This document shows positions 12,901-24,591 of a DNA stretch of 64,000 bases, piece by piece. Both the position numbers and the translations under genes were made by a program. This stretch comes from Symbiodinium natans (taxonomy: Eukaryota > Sar > Dinophyceae > Suessiales > Symbiodiniaceae), in NCBI GenBank assembly GCA_905221605.1, contig CAJNDS010002477.1, forward strand, positions 1-64,000, read 5' to 3'. The notes beneath the pieces are model-generated. The model saw only the letters and a program-made list of their open reading frames with translations, did no database searches and was not told the origin of the DNA. Every line of letters starts with the position of its first letter. Position 1 is the stretch's first letter.

Positions 12901-15900
12901 CGTTATGCCAACCTGCCAAGCACGCTGCCAGCAAGGGTTCTAAGCTAAAGGCTGACAGGGTCTCTACACAGAATCCACCGCAAGCCTGATGCAGCTCGCA
13001 TCTCCAAGCATGAGCAGCGAGTTTGTTGCCTGGCCTCTAGGTTCTTGAGTCCCAGGCCCTCGAGAAACCTTAGGGCAGCACGGGGCGAAGGAAAGATGTG
13101 GCAAAAACAGTGCCGAAGCCGATGCATTCTGTTCCCAAGTCCGCTAAACTGTGAGAATCCAACAGCACCACCCTCGGGTCGGTGGCTATTTTCGGCCTAT
13201 TCTTTCCATCCAGCCCACCAAGCAGCTAAGGCGCAACGCCTGAAGACATCACACCGTGGTTTCAAGAATTCAACAGGTATGGAAAGAAAGACATTGCACA
13301 AGCTTTCAAAAAACGGTTGCACTGTCCGAAGCTCGACATACCGTGAACCACGGTTGCTGGTTGTCGTGGGCTTGATTAACTTCCAGATGGTGCAATGCTG
13401 TACATGGCGCAGTGTTCCGCAATCCTCGACTATTTCCGGGTGTCCGGGGCATCGCAAAATCCCAAAAAATGCTACTTTGGCATATGCGGCAGCGACTTGC
13501 TGCCCGACAATGCCTTCCTTGCCGAGGAAAGCATTGGGACCAACAAGAAGAAGAGATCTCATGCAGAAGAAGAAGAAGCAGCCCAAGCTGAAAGCCAAGA
13601 CAGTGTCAGATTGGGACGTTCGGGGGTGGAGGTTCTGAAGGCCTGTTCGGCTTCATGGTCCAAAAGGTTGTTGACCTTGCCACTTGCCAGCCAACCAGGG
13701 CTTACAAACTGTCCGGGAGGCAAAGAAGGTCCAGAAAAAACCGGCAGCGACGAGCCGAAGAGTGCAACCTACCGCCTATTGACTCAGCAACTCCCAGTGC
13801 TGCGAGGCAGCCTTCCAGGTTTTTTGAAGGGTTTCGAACGAAACGATCGGCTGGTCTGCGCCGCTCCGCACAGAGGGTTGGGGTGGGAGCAGTTGCTCCG
13901 CCTCAAACATTTGTGGACATTGCATGTTGATGCAAATGTACTCGGCCTTGGCTTGTCTTTGTATGCCTTTCGTTCTCCTTCCTTCTCTCAGGATTCAGCT
14001 TCAGGCCAAAAACCTTCTTGGTTACAGAATTTGGTTCCGATACGAACTAAACCAATGTCTGTAAACCAGTATTTCAGGCGTAGCAAGAAAATCGCTCGTT
14101 CACGCACCCGGTTGACCTGGTGCAAGCGAAGCTGTTGGTCACCAATGCCAGCCGCAGCAGAAGCCTCTGCAAGTTGCAGTGGAAACCTGAATGGTGCCAA
14201 AGAGCTCGCGAATGGAGCTGCGCGAAGTCATGAGTTGCTCTGAAAGCTCAGCGGCATGCACCACCTGACACGTCTCTGAAGCAGGTGGTCTTGAATTGTG
14301 GGATTGGACTGGGCCGGTCTCCCCTTTGCCTGGCATGCTTGCGGGGGGTGGCGGATACCGTATGGCATCGAGGCACAAGCGAGATCATGCCGCACCCTTG
14401 GGAAGGGGCTCTCTTTCGCATCATCACGTGTCGGTTCGGCCTCCATATCCGCATCAGCGGCAGTGTCGTAGTACTCTGTGGTGAGCTTGTTGACTCCCGT
14501 ACCTCCAACACTCCCAAGGCTCGCTCATCAACCCCAAGTGCTAGCTGCCAGGTGGTTTCGAGCAACATGCAGTGCCACACGGTGTTGTGCAGCGGGATTC
14601 AGCAGCTCCTACCGTCTACTGATGTATGTCAGGTTGATTGCAGCCGCGCGGCAAGTCTCCGCAACAACGGTTGTATCACAAAGTGCTGGATGAGAGTCGG
14701 CTTGTTGCCTCTGCAGCCGGGCGAGAGCCCATTGATCTGACGACTGCGACACAAGCAGCCCGAACGAAAACGACAATGCTCCAGTACTGGGGGCATCTTC
14801 ACTCATCCGAGAACACGATTTCAAAGACATGCCTTGTGCTTCAAAGGCCATCGGTTTCTTTGTTGCAGCTTCGTGTCCACAAACAACCGCGACGACAACA
14901 AATCGCTCAAGGGCCAAAGGGGGCTCAGACTCAGGTCGAAGAAGCAAACCGTGAGTCAATGTCGAGGTGCTGCAGTGCATGACCGTAGCAGCTTTGAGAG
15001 GTAAAGTCACCAAGACCAGCACACCAATGACCGCACCATCGACATGCTGGGTGTGAAATCACACAAAAACACCTCTTCACTGGAGGGAAAAGTGCACGAA
15101 GCTGGGTCAGTGACGCCCTCAAAATTCGCCTCGGCTTCCTGCCGAGGAGCGTTTGGAACAAGCAGACACGGATCCGGTCTCCTTCCCAAACCCAACCCTT
15201 TTCCCCATGCCAAATTTTGTGACGCACCCCCCCCGCCGTGTGGGACCCCCCCCATCGCTTGGAGGAGCTCCGGGGAGCCCTACTAGCAACGAACCCCTAT
15301 CTGGGACCTTCCCTGGGCCCCCTGGGACCCTTTCTTGGAACCCCTCCTCCCCTTTTTTGAAGCCATCTTTCCTCCTTTCCTGTGGGCCGGCCCGGCTGCC
15401 GTGGCGGCGCGCGCGCAAGCGTTTACAAGTATTGTAGAGCTCGATGATTTGGAACTCTCTGAAGGAAGCTTGCCGGCAGTGATTGGGAGGTGGGGGGTCT
15501 TCATCTCTCGCTACTGATGCAGGAACAAAATCGAAACGGACATAGATGCTCAATGTCTCGTAGGCCCCCGAAGGATCCCAAAGGTTAACTGGATGTCAGA
15601 TATCAAGGTCCGCGAATGGCAGGCCATGCAAGGAGTGCGCAATCTTGACATCTCACCACATGAGTGAGCGTGATCATGCAGTATGTAGGGGGCCTCTTGG
15701 CACCCGTCAGCTGGAGCGCTTGAAATGCACAGGAGCCATCCTGGCATTCGTCGTCATTCTCGAGCCAATCTCCTGACATGATGGTGTCATGCCGTGTGCA
15801 GGCCTACACACACATATACATGCTCCCAGGATGTCTTTCCCAACAGGTGTTTCGGTGTTTTTCGTCTGTCCTTGAGCAGCCGAGGAAGCGAACAGCAGCG

Positions 15901-16672
15901 CCAGCAAATTTCTGGAGCACCTCCACCCGAAGTTGAAAGGTACGAATCTCAAGTACTGTGCTGGCGCGCTTCAGCACCAAGCTCTGCGGAACTTGCCCTT
16001 GGCTAGCTGAAACAGGTGTGCTAACCCAATGTCTCCTAAGGAGGGGCAGCCGCCAAAGGCGCTCAACGACAGTGAGGCACGACACCGTCGAAGGGGGCTT
16101 TTCTGGCACACCTCACATCCTAAGAGCAGTGTCCGCGATGCTTCTTCTTGCATTGGAGTACACACCCGAGCAGCCAAGCCTGGCATTTAAAAGCTTGCCA
16201 ATAAGAACCCGGGCCCCGGAGCAGCCCACAACATCAGGGTGTTTATGCCTGCGACCCTCAGATCGGGCCTCCATGGATTCATAGGAGTCTACGCAAAGAA
16301 GCGATGTTGGCCTTAAGAGGTGTGGGACGGTTCAGGAAAGCTTTCGACTCACACACGCGCAAAGGTGCCACCGAACACCGAATCACCCTAAGACCCTAAG
16401 TCGCAAAAAGCCCAACGAGCAACTCAGCAAGGCAATGGTCTTCCATGTCACAGCTGGAAGTATACAAGTCTGCCCAAACTCAGGGGCGTTTCCAGCCGAA
16501 CTCCGAGCGGACCTCAATGGATCTTACGACGCCTCTGCAGGTAAGCGGCAGGGTAATACAAAAGGATACGTAGAAGCGAAGAACTTGAGCCGCAAAGCCA
16601 CGGATATATGACAAACGGGCAAGCCAAGCACAGTTCTCTGCCTGCAGGCTGCTGACTCGATTCTGGAAACTC

Positions 16673-16699
16673 AGGGTTTAGGGTTTAGGGTTTAGGGTT
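16673..16699. repeat. interstitial TTTAGGG tract
   Basis: Four near-perfect GGGTTTA units in plus orientation, followed by GGGTTCAGC. Confidence 0.85.
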
Positions 16700-17089
16700 C
16701 AGCTGTCAGGGGAATCACCGACTGAGAGCCTCCCGGTACCAGGTCTGGCAGGGAATCACCTCGGTGCCGCCCACCTGGTCAAAGACTCACAAAGATCGGC
16801 ATCTTCTGTTCTTACGCTTGCCCCTCCCGCCCGTCCCTTTGATGTAGGAGGTCTTCGTCCAAATCGATGTGACAGGGCACATCAAAGGAAGCAGTCTCCG
16901 CCTGGACGCTGAAGGCGAAGCTCAGCCGAGGAGCAAGCCTTGGGGTACTTACAGCGCCTTACAGTCTTCTTACAGTCTTCCGCGACACCAAGGAGGCAAC
17001 CGGACTGAAGACCGAAAGTCTACTTGGGTTCGGAGTGTTTGGAGTAGGGCAAACAAAACCCTGCCGCTCAGGAAAGCGCCTTCTGAGCC

Positions 17090-17398
17090 TTACACGAAGC
17101 CTGTCAAGCTGTACAAATACCAAACTCGCGGCCGGTCTCGTTTTCCGGTGCTTCGGGCAGGTGGCTCGGCCCAGAAGTAGATGACCGAGTCGCCCTGCCA
17201 ATCTATCAACACTTGATCGGGCAAGCACTCAAGGTGCTGCTGCATGACATGAGCCATCGATGCAAGGGGGTTCACCGTGCCAGCATGTGCCAAATTGGCC
17301 AGAAGAGCAGTACAGCAGTATCTACGTAGAACGAATATGCTATGTGCAGAGGAGTCGCGAATGCTCGTTTCAAGGCAACTACGGCAGTCGCTGCACAT
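17090..17398 (-). CDS. unrecognised open segment, possible exon
   Basis: An uninterrupted minus-strand frame of about 100 codons with mixed, protein-like composition. It is Cys-rich at first, then reads LPDQVLIDWQGDSVIYFW and similar. A possible GT donor (GTGAAC) and a CAG acceptor lie inside it, so it could be two exons. No family is recognised and no neighbouring exons could be chained. The opposite strand is also open for part of it. Weak candidate. Confidence 0.18.
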   Translation of the reverse strand: MCSDCRSCLETSIRDSSAHSIFVLRRYCCTALLANLAHAGTVNPLASMAHVMQQHLECLPDQVLIDWQGDSVIYFWAEPPARSTGKRDRPRVWYLYSLTGFV

Positions 17399-20300
17399 CT
17401 GGCATGCCTTGTACCTTTATCCATACCAAAAATGCATCTTAGAGTCCGACATGCCTGCCTTACTTTCCAAAGCAGTGCCTTGTGAAAGGATGAGGCAGCT
17501 TGCGCACAGGCAGCGCTGTTGGACATGGTGTGCGAGAGGCTACGGGGCTTACAAAGGACACGGCGTGTGCCTTCACCGCATCTCCATCCCCTGCTGGGTA
17601 TATGCCTGTCATTGGCATGAGGACACCACGCATGTCGTTCAGTCCACGCATAGTGAAGCTTCTTGGAGAGAAGCTACCTGTTACTGCTAATGTTGCAGAG
17701 ATGGCAGGCAGGAAGGAATGAGAAGCTGCTGCAGCAAACCTTCAACTCACTCTCCCAATTCTCAGGACACCTCTCTGACCTCCCCAAACTCGAAACTCCG
17801 CACCTGACTGCTAAATCGCGTCTCTCGCCCCACACCAGTGGGCACAAGAGCCCACCAAAGTCCCGTCCCCAAGGGCCCTTAACCGAACCCAACCCTTAAC
17901 TCTTAACCCCCCCGCACCCTTTCCAGTCGGAGTGGCGGAAAGTTACTTGCGCGAAGGGCCCCAAAGAACTGGAAGAGCTCTGCCACCACTTCCTTAACAG
18001 GTTTCGGCTCTCGCACTCGCACGCAGCAGGCAAGGATTTATTAAAACAGCCAAAGGGCCGCTGCGGTCGCAACTTCGGGCCGCCTCGCCGAGGTGCTTCC
18101 TGCCCACAAGCGCACACGGAACTGTATGCTCTCCCCATCTGACTCTCACAACATGTCCATATCTTGAAGCTTTTTTTGGGGTTGCGTGGCCAACCGTAGG
18201 GTTGAAGGCTCGTGGCTGTCAAGGGCTGCCCCTGCCCCATGACCTTGGCACCTACGAATGGGGAATGCATGAGAGCAGCGGCTGAACTGCTTGTGCCTGC
18301 GCCAGCAGTGGCAGGGCATCGGGAACTTCCCAACTTGCCACCACCTTTGAACATTCAAACCATGATTTCAAACCATGCTGAAATAGATTCGCACAACTGA
18401 TGGCCTCCATCTTGCTGAATGACAAAAAGAGTAGGTTGAGTATGGCTCAGTCTCGGACTTGCCGCTGCAACAGCGCATCATCCATCGATCTCCTGGATGG
18501 AGAATTTAGCCATACAAAAGCCGACAAGGAGCTCAACTTAAAGGAACAACAAGAGGGCAATGCTTTTGTTGGACGTCATTGGCAGGCTGTCGCAAACCAA
18601 AATGAATGTTCAAGGCTGCATAATGTGCGGCAGCTTATCTGATGAAGTCATCGGGGCATTGCTACAATCACAGCCCAGGCACGTCTTCAACGAACATCAA
18701 CATCATTGTAGCAAAGGCACTACCTACTTAGCGTCCTGCTCCATCGCTCGGCAAAGCCGACCCCAACGACGCAAGCTACACACGAAGCCGGCTTTGCTCA
18801 GAGCCCCGAGGTTCCCGAACCAGCCCCAAAGTCTCGCCGAGGTGCTGCAGGTGGCTCATCTTGGCCAGGAGCCCCCGCAGCTTTGCCAAGTCTCGGCTGT
18901 GGACCTGCTGCTTTTCACGACATCCCTAGCGCAAAGTGAAGGCAACTTTAACAACGTAGCTGAAGCCTCTTTGCCACGAATTCAGGTTGAGCCATAGCCA
19001 CTCTGCAGAGCTTTATGTGTGGAGGTGGAGGAGCCTTCAAAATTTACGAGCGGAGCTCTGCAGGAGTGAGTGAACACAGACCAGCACTTCTGCGGTGGCC
19101 GCTTGCTCGCGTCGCTCTCGGACTTTGTACGGAGCTCCAAAGGCGTCATCCCTGTTCAATGCTCGGTCAAACATCTTAGAACTCTGCACTTGGAGGCTGA
19201 CGGCCTCGGCGTGCCCGCATCCCTGGACCCCCGCCGCGGATGGGAGCAGTGGAGGTTTGCCCAATGCGGAAGGGCAACTCATGGCACAGCTGGGGCGAAT
19301 CCGCTCGTCGGGCTGCCAACTGGCTGTACTAAGGAGTCTTTCAAAAGCCGAGCACCCCCCTCCTTTCCCGGGTTAGCGGCCAGGCACCAGCTGAAAACGG
19401 AAATATCCCGGTCGAATAGAAACAAGCAATGATGGGAGTTGGCTCTGACTGAAGCCTTTCACAAGCAGACAGGACCTTTTGCTACTCTTCTCGATACACG
19501 AACCCGCATAAGGTCGCAGCGGCCCTACAGGACAGGAGCGCGGCACGGGAGAAACCGACTTGAAATCTGATGGGGTTTGTCTCTAGACAAGATGCATGGA
19601 AGTAGAGACTCGCGGCGCCGTACGACGTGTGGGGGCGCATTTACAATGCAAGCTCGCAGGCCGATTTGGACATGGTACTGTGCGAGGTGCGCTGCTTTGT
19701 GACCGCAAAGTTTGGCATGCGAGAAGTAGAATTGGGGCTTGGCGATCTGTTACAGTGTTTTGTAGGAAAGCTAAATGAAATAAAGATCTGATGGTATCCG
19801 CGCAGGTATCCGTGCAATTATCTGTCTGCCTAAAAGCCAACCAGCTCTTGGTTTGCTTACTCTTCCGCAGTACTTCGCTTTTGATGATGTGGTTCCGATC
19901 TCGAAGATTGCTTGCTTGAGTGGATCATATTTGTCTATTCTGAAGATGTGTCTTAGTAGCTTCATGCTCTGAATTGCCAACATCAGAAGGCTCCCACCCT
20001 ACAAATAACCCAAGTTGCACCACACCCCACAATCCTCGACCTTTCATGGCTGCTAGGGACCTGTACTTTTGCATCGGGACTTGCTGACCGTAAAACCCCA
20101 AACCGTGAGCCGTAAAAAGTTGCAATTTGCCTTAGTTTTCATTCCAAAGCCGTTAACGACCCCGGCCCTTGGCATCTGCTACACCGACCTTGGGCCGGCT
20201 GCGGGACGAAGGCGGCCTGCATGGGCACCACGCGTCTATTCTTCTGCTTTCTTCGTCTTCTCTGTCAAAGCTTGTACTCTCATCTGCTCCCTCTCCTTCT

Positions 20301-20547
20301 TACCCCGCAGGACAAGGGCTAGCTGGCCAGGGTTGTTGCAGATAGTCTCTGTTAGTTCCGATCTCCCTCCGAGTGCCGCGGTTTGCATGAACCAACGTCC
20401 ATGAAGGGCGCATCGTTGGCCCCCCTCGAATGTTGGTTTAAGGGATGAGGGGCCTCTCTCATCCTTTCTCTCGGGCTTGAGGGGCGGGGGGCTGGGGGGG
20501 GAAAAGGGTGACAGCGCCCCAAACACGACCCAAGCCGAGCAAGTTTC
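17399..20547. other. no gene recognised
   Basis: Open frames occur on both strands (for example 18560-18997 plus, Pro/Ala-rich near 18.8 kb), but none has a family motif or an in-phase partner exon. No repeats beyond short ones were noticed. Confidence 0.4.
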
Positions 20548-21179
20548 ATGGACTTGTGCGAAAAGGCAGTGTTGGACCTGTTGAGAAAGGAGGTCTTGTC
20601 AAGCTGGACAGCCTCGTTAAGAGGCACGGAATCCATCGTAACATACCGTGACCGCCATCCGTCGCTGGCTCGATGGCGGGTCCTCTTCTCAAGTTTCTAT
20701 CCAAAAAGCGACACCGCCTGCTTGCCAACGAAGACTTGAGCCGTTTATGGAGATCTGGGCTTCATCTTTTCCACTGATGGTCGGCCTTTGCCTCGCACTG
20801 GCAACGTCGGCACGGTGCTGCTGCAAAGATTCTTCAACCTGGGACTGGGAGGTTCATCCATCAATCACAGTTTTTGCAGGTTTCACGGCGCTTGGCTTTC
20901 CTGTCGCGGGTTGAAATTTGAAAACTGACCGTTCGCCTCACTACTGTAGGGTTCCCGCAAGGGTCTGGTCGGTTCATACTGACAACTCCGAGTCCATCTG
21001 GTGCTTTTCCCTACACTTCCTCAAGGTCCTTATCTGAAGACGCCTGCCCCTGAGATCCCGACGAAGTCTGCAGAAGACTGGAGTCGCTTACGCAGTGCGG
21101 TGTAGGGCTCCGCGAGGCCCAGGGCCTTGCTGGACTTCTCGATTTTGCTTACTGGCAGCTGATTCCTTTCCTTCAGCCA
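20548..21179 (+). CDS. multi-exon gene of unknown function (5' part)
   Basis: Four exons chain in phase. 20548-20692 starts at ATG (MDLCEKAVLDLLRKEVL) and ends phase 1 at GTTTCT. 20741-20879 begins after CTTGAG and ends phase 2 at CAG|GTTTCA. 20950-21025 begins after CTGTAG and ends phase 0 at AAG|GTCCTT. 21123-about 21179 begins after CCCAG. The introns are 48, 70 and 97 bases. The joined product reads through residues such as VYGDLGFIFSTDG, VPARVWSVHTDN and GLAGLLDFAYWQLIPFLQ with no stop. I do not recognise the family, and there is no signal peptide or clear membrane helix in this part. The 3' end is not resolved: exon 4 may stop at a GTGCAT donor or continue, and further exons probably lie towards 21.3 kb. 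The assignment rests on phase agreement at three junctions, not on homology. Confidence 0.45.
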
Positions 21180-23222
21180 GTGCATGATAAGTCGGGAGGA
21201 GGGGCACGCAATGGGATGAATCGGGAGAGTTCAAGGCTATGGTCTATGCCAAAGCCCTTCTGCGATGCCATTCGCTTTCGGGGAGCGGGCCAGCAACCGA
21301 TACAGAGACCCACTGTTGCTTTCGGACCCCCCAGCTTCAGGGCTCTACATCCTAGATGTCCCCATTCAGAAGCGAAGCCTGAACAAAAGGCTCTACCAGG
21401 CAACATGACGGCATCTTCTTTATGCCGAGCTTCCTCCACTAAGCATGTGGTGTGCGGGTGCATCTTGCAGTGCTCCTGCAGTGACTGCGAGTGTTCTCAG
21501 AATCCTCGGAGTTGCCGAGCTCAGGTTCACATTAGGTCAGCCAGGTTGGCTTTCAGTTAGCTCCTTTCAGCTCTTTCAGGGGGCAAGGCGACTGTTTAGG
21601 ATCCCGATTCTGCGGTGGCCTTTTTTGGTGGAGCTGGGTTCGCCATAATTCCGGCCCTTGCCCAAGGTTCTCCACACGCACCTCCCCCCGCCCCCAGCGT
21701 CGACGCAAAGTAGTACATCCTCGTCCCCGATGCATTCGCCCCACCAGCTTGAATCCAAGCCGTCCAAGCCTGCGCTCGGCAACTGGAAAGCTTGACGTTT
21801 TAACAGATGTTGCAATGGGGGTCGACCGCATTAAGATCTTGCTGGCCCTGCCAGAAAAAGTTCGGAAGGAGTGCCTCATATTCATACCTTGGTGTCAGGG
21901 CTTGGGTTGGATGAACATTTAACATCTTTCGCATACGGAGCTGCGTTTTCAGGAATCGAACAACGCTCTTATCACCTCACAGCCCATGACAAGCATCAGG
22001 TCCGTCCAGGCATTCCTCTTTCCCTCTTTCAGCCATGAATGCCTAAACCCTAAACCTTCCAAACTCGGAAAATAGCAGCGCCCCATAGCCAAGGACGTCA
22101 AAGCTGTCAGGCATAGGAACCAGAAGAAGCCTTCAGACACCCAAGTGCAAGGCCTGGATTGAAGAAGCCTCTCGGTTCCCTAGGCACTCCCCCCGACCAC
22201 TCTGGCCTTGGGCGACGACTGGGGCAGTCTCCACATGAGCCGACTCTGCTGCCTGTAGGGGGGGATGCAGGCTTTAGGGTAAGGTCTCAGGGGAACCCTA
22301 AACCCTAAAGGGTACGATCTGGACCGCAGTAGCAGTAGCGCAGAGAAGGTCTGTGTTTGTTTTTGTGGCTTTGTTCAATAGCCTTCAACTAACACGTGGA
22401 GCTGCTGGCTGCTGGGAATGATCGAGCACTATGCGTGTGCAAGCGCTTCTTGGGGTCTTGGGTTCAAGGCCTGCACCGATGCCTTGGCATCCGCTGATGG
22501 CACACCTGGGAAGGAAAATTCGATCAAGCCAAGCGAGGGGAACGCAGCTGAAAAACAGTCTTCTGCAAAACTGCGCGGGCTTTTGGGCCTCTCAGCTTGG
22601 CAGCGACGCGGCAGGGTGGTCCTGTCACCTGCAGTCGCCGCAGCGCGAGCTTGCACTCAGCTTGCCGGTTGCATTCAGCTTGCCCTGACACTGTTGTTCC
22701 TTGTTCAGGGCTGGGCTGCGATGCAGTGCAGAACATTTTGTGAACACTGACCTGTTCCATCGCCTGCGCAGTTTTGGACAGCGCTGCGATTCGACAATCC
22801 GAGTCGTCGGGATACCTGGAGACAGAGCCGGAGACAGCAGTCTGTGCCAGCGCGACTGAGATGCCGTCAAAGAATCTAAGCTGCGTGGTGCATTTGCCTG
22901 GCTACTCTCGGCGAGAGGTGTTGATCGTAATTATCGTCCGCAAGGGCTTTGCAGTAAGCAGCCCGTGTTCAGCTTGGCGTTTTGAAAGCTGAAGATGCCA
23001 CAATCATAGGGCTCTTTGCACAGATGATAGAACCGAACGGGACCTATCCGAAACCAAGCAGACCTGGCGGAACGAAAAAACAGACACTTGGGCTCCCGGG
23101 CGGCGGGAGGCTGTGAACCTCCATCGGATCAAAGCCATGGTACGCTTCACAAGGTGACAGTCGAGGGTGTTCGGGGCACGTCTGGGCGGCCAAAAAGAGA
23201 CTAAGCCATACCTTTCAAAAGC
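21180..23222. other. no gene resolved; short telomere-like pieces
   Basis: The 3' exons of the plus-strand gene starting at 20548 may extend into the first few hundred bases. Two short telomere-like pieces lie at 22042-22056 (CCTAAACCCTAAACC) and 22293-22311. The 22.4-22.9 kb stretch is open in several frames without supporting evidence. Confidence 0.35.
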
Positions 23223-23704
23223 CTGAAGCCCGTTCAAGGTGGGAGACTCCCCGAATGTACAGCTTGAACTGCGTACGGGGAATAGAGGCCACTGAGTACA
23301 TGAGCACTGCATTTCCGTAGTTCTCTATATGCTTCGCTCGCTTCAACATAGGTGGCAAACTCACCCACAAGATATTCAGCCACAAGGATGCGCCATAAGA
23401 GGCCATGTCAAGGCTTTGTCGAGCAAACATAGCCTGAGCTGAAAACCCGAAGGCATGCCTTATTGAAGCGAACACACAGCCACAGTACAGCCGCGAACAG
23501 TGAGGGTGACGCGCCTAAGTCTAGCAGAAGTGGCCTAGAGCGGTGTCTCAGCGAGGCAAACTATCTCACCAGTTCGCTGGAAGCTCGCCAGGCTGTCCAC
23601 ATCAGTGACGAAAACATTCCAATTATTAGCGTTGCACCTAGCATGCTTCACGCGAGTATGCAAAAGAGCATTGCCTCGATGATGGCGAAGTGCTCAGGAT
23701 TGGA
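23223..23704 (-). pseudogene. membrane-protein exons with an in-frame stop
   Basis: Three minus-strand segments chain in phase. 23570-23704 begins after CCTAG and ends at GTGAGA. 23365-23433 begins after CTCAG and ends at GTGAGT. 23223-23268 begins after CGCAG. They give a hydrophobic protein (EAMLFCILA, SMLGATLIIGMFSSLM, ASYGASLWLNILW) resembling consecutive membrane helices. The first segment has a TGA at 23648-23650 between two hydrophobic stretches, where a TGG would fit naturally. The sequence just upstream (23701-23740) is a 20-base perfect tandem duplication covering the presumed acceptor. I read this as a decayed or recently broken multi-pass membrane protein gene. It is not assigned to a family. 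Confidence 0.3.
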
Positions 23705-23740
23705 CTAGGCAGTTGATACGTGGACTAGGCAGTTGATACG
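23701..23740. repeat. 20-base perfect tandem duplication
   Basis: TGGACTAGGCAGTTGATACG occurs twice, back to back, with no mismatch. It overlaps the presumed 3' splice site of the neighbouring minus-strand exon, so it duplicates that acceptor. Confidence 0.9.
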
Positions 23741-23962
23741 CCCAGGTGGTCGTAGTGAAATTCATGGTAGCATGGTAAAAGTTGTGAACGCGGTAAACGG
23801 CCAGTATGGGCTCTATTGCAGGCCCACGATTTGAAGGTGGCAATGGACATGTATGCAAAAGCGGCAGAGCGGCAGCGGCAGCAGCAGTGCTAGGAGGAGT
23901 AGGGGTCAAATGCAGGAGAAGCCCTTCCCGCCCCCCGCACCCCCACTAACTGTGCTGGCGAT

Positions 23963-24422
23963 GTTAGGGTTTAGGGTTTAGGGTTTTTTTTTGCCACCCG
24001 CCTAGCAGACCCCCTCTGGGATCACTCCGCAGGGAACAATCGTGATCTCTCGTACGCGTCTTCAGCAAAAAGGGCCCCGAGACACCCCCAAGGGTTTAGG
24101 GTTTAGGGTTTAGGGTTTAGGGTTTAGGGTTTAGGGTTTAGGGCTCCTGGGCCTCCGGGGCCTCGCCCGTCGCCTCGGTCACCGGGGTGGCTGCCTCCGG
24201 GAACAGTGGTTGAGGGTTCAGTGTTTATGTAGGGCTTATATGGGCCTTTATAGCGTTTGTCAAGGGTTTATATAGGGTTTAGGGTTATTTTTGCCACCCA
24301 CATAGCTGACACCAGCACCACTCCGCAGAAACAAGTCGAAGGTACTCGGGAGACACAGGGGGACACTTGGGCAGGCGGGTCAAACCCCAAACCCTAAACC
24401 GTAAACCCAAACCCTAAACCCT
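23963..24422. repeat. telomere-repeat-rich block with diverged tandem unit
   Basis: Contains (TTTAGGG)n at 23963-23984, about seven perfect units at 24091-24143, a shorter run at 24263-24288, and CCCTAAA in the opposite orientation at 24382-24422. Between them a unit beginning TTTTTGCCACCC and containing CACTCCGCAG occurs twice (from about 23980 and from about 24286), clearly related but diverged. It looks like subtelomere-type sequence held internally. Confidence 0.8.
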
Positions 24423-24527
24423 CGAGAGCCACGCACCCCTCGCCGGCGCAGATCATCAAGCTTCAACGAAACTAGCCCTCAACTAGGCCGTATCTAAGCT
24501 GCCTGGTAGCCAGAAGAGCTACCATAT

Positions 24528-24591
24528 GGGTTCCCAGATGGGTTCCCAGATGGGTTCCCAGATGGGGTTCCCAGATGGGTTCCCAAAGGGG
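24528..24591. repeat. 12-base tandem repeat (GGGTTCCCAGAT)
   Basis: Five consecutive copies, four of them exact 12-mers and one with an extra G. GGGTTCCC is itself partly palindromic. Both strands stay open in frame (Met-Gly-Ser-Gln or Gly-Asn-Pro-Ser), which creates spurious ORFs. Confidence 0.9.

Larger units (their letters stand above)
2046..16672. other. largely non-coding region, no gene recognised
   Basis: I found no family motif and no phase-consistent exon chain on either strand, apart from the repeats listed separately. The longest open frame here is 13395-14243 on plus. Its first 35 residues vaguely resemble the end of a reverse-transcriptase palm (SGASQNPKKCYFG), but the catalytic YADD-type box is missing and I do not call it a gene. 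Stretches near 5.4-6.0, 10.6-10.8 and 14.3-15.0 kb are open in several frames without supporting evidence. Confidence 0.4.

Noticed and set aside
13395-14243. 282-codon plus ORF with a weak reverse-transcriptase-like start
   Set aside because: Only one short motif-like stretch, no catalytic aspartates, no flanking element ends; the opposite strand is open as well.
15220-15380. Pro/Gly-rich open frames on both strands
   Set aside because: C-rich low-complexity sequence (runs of CCCC, GGGACC); no splice or family support.
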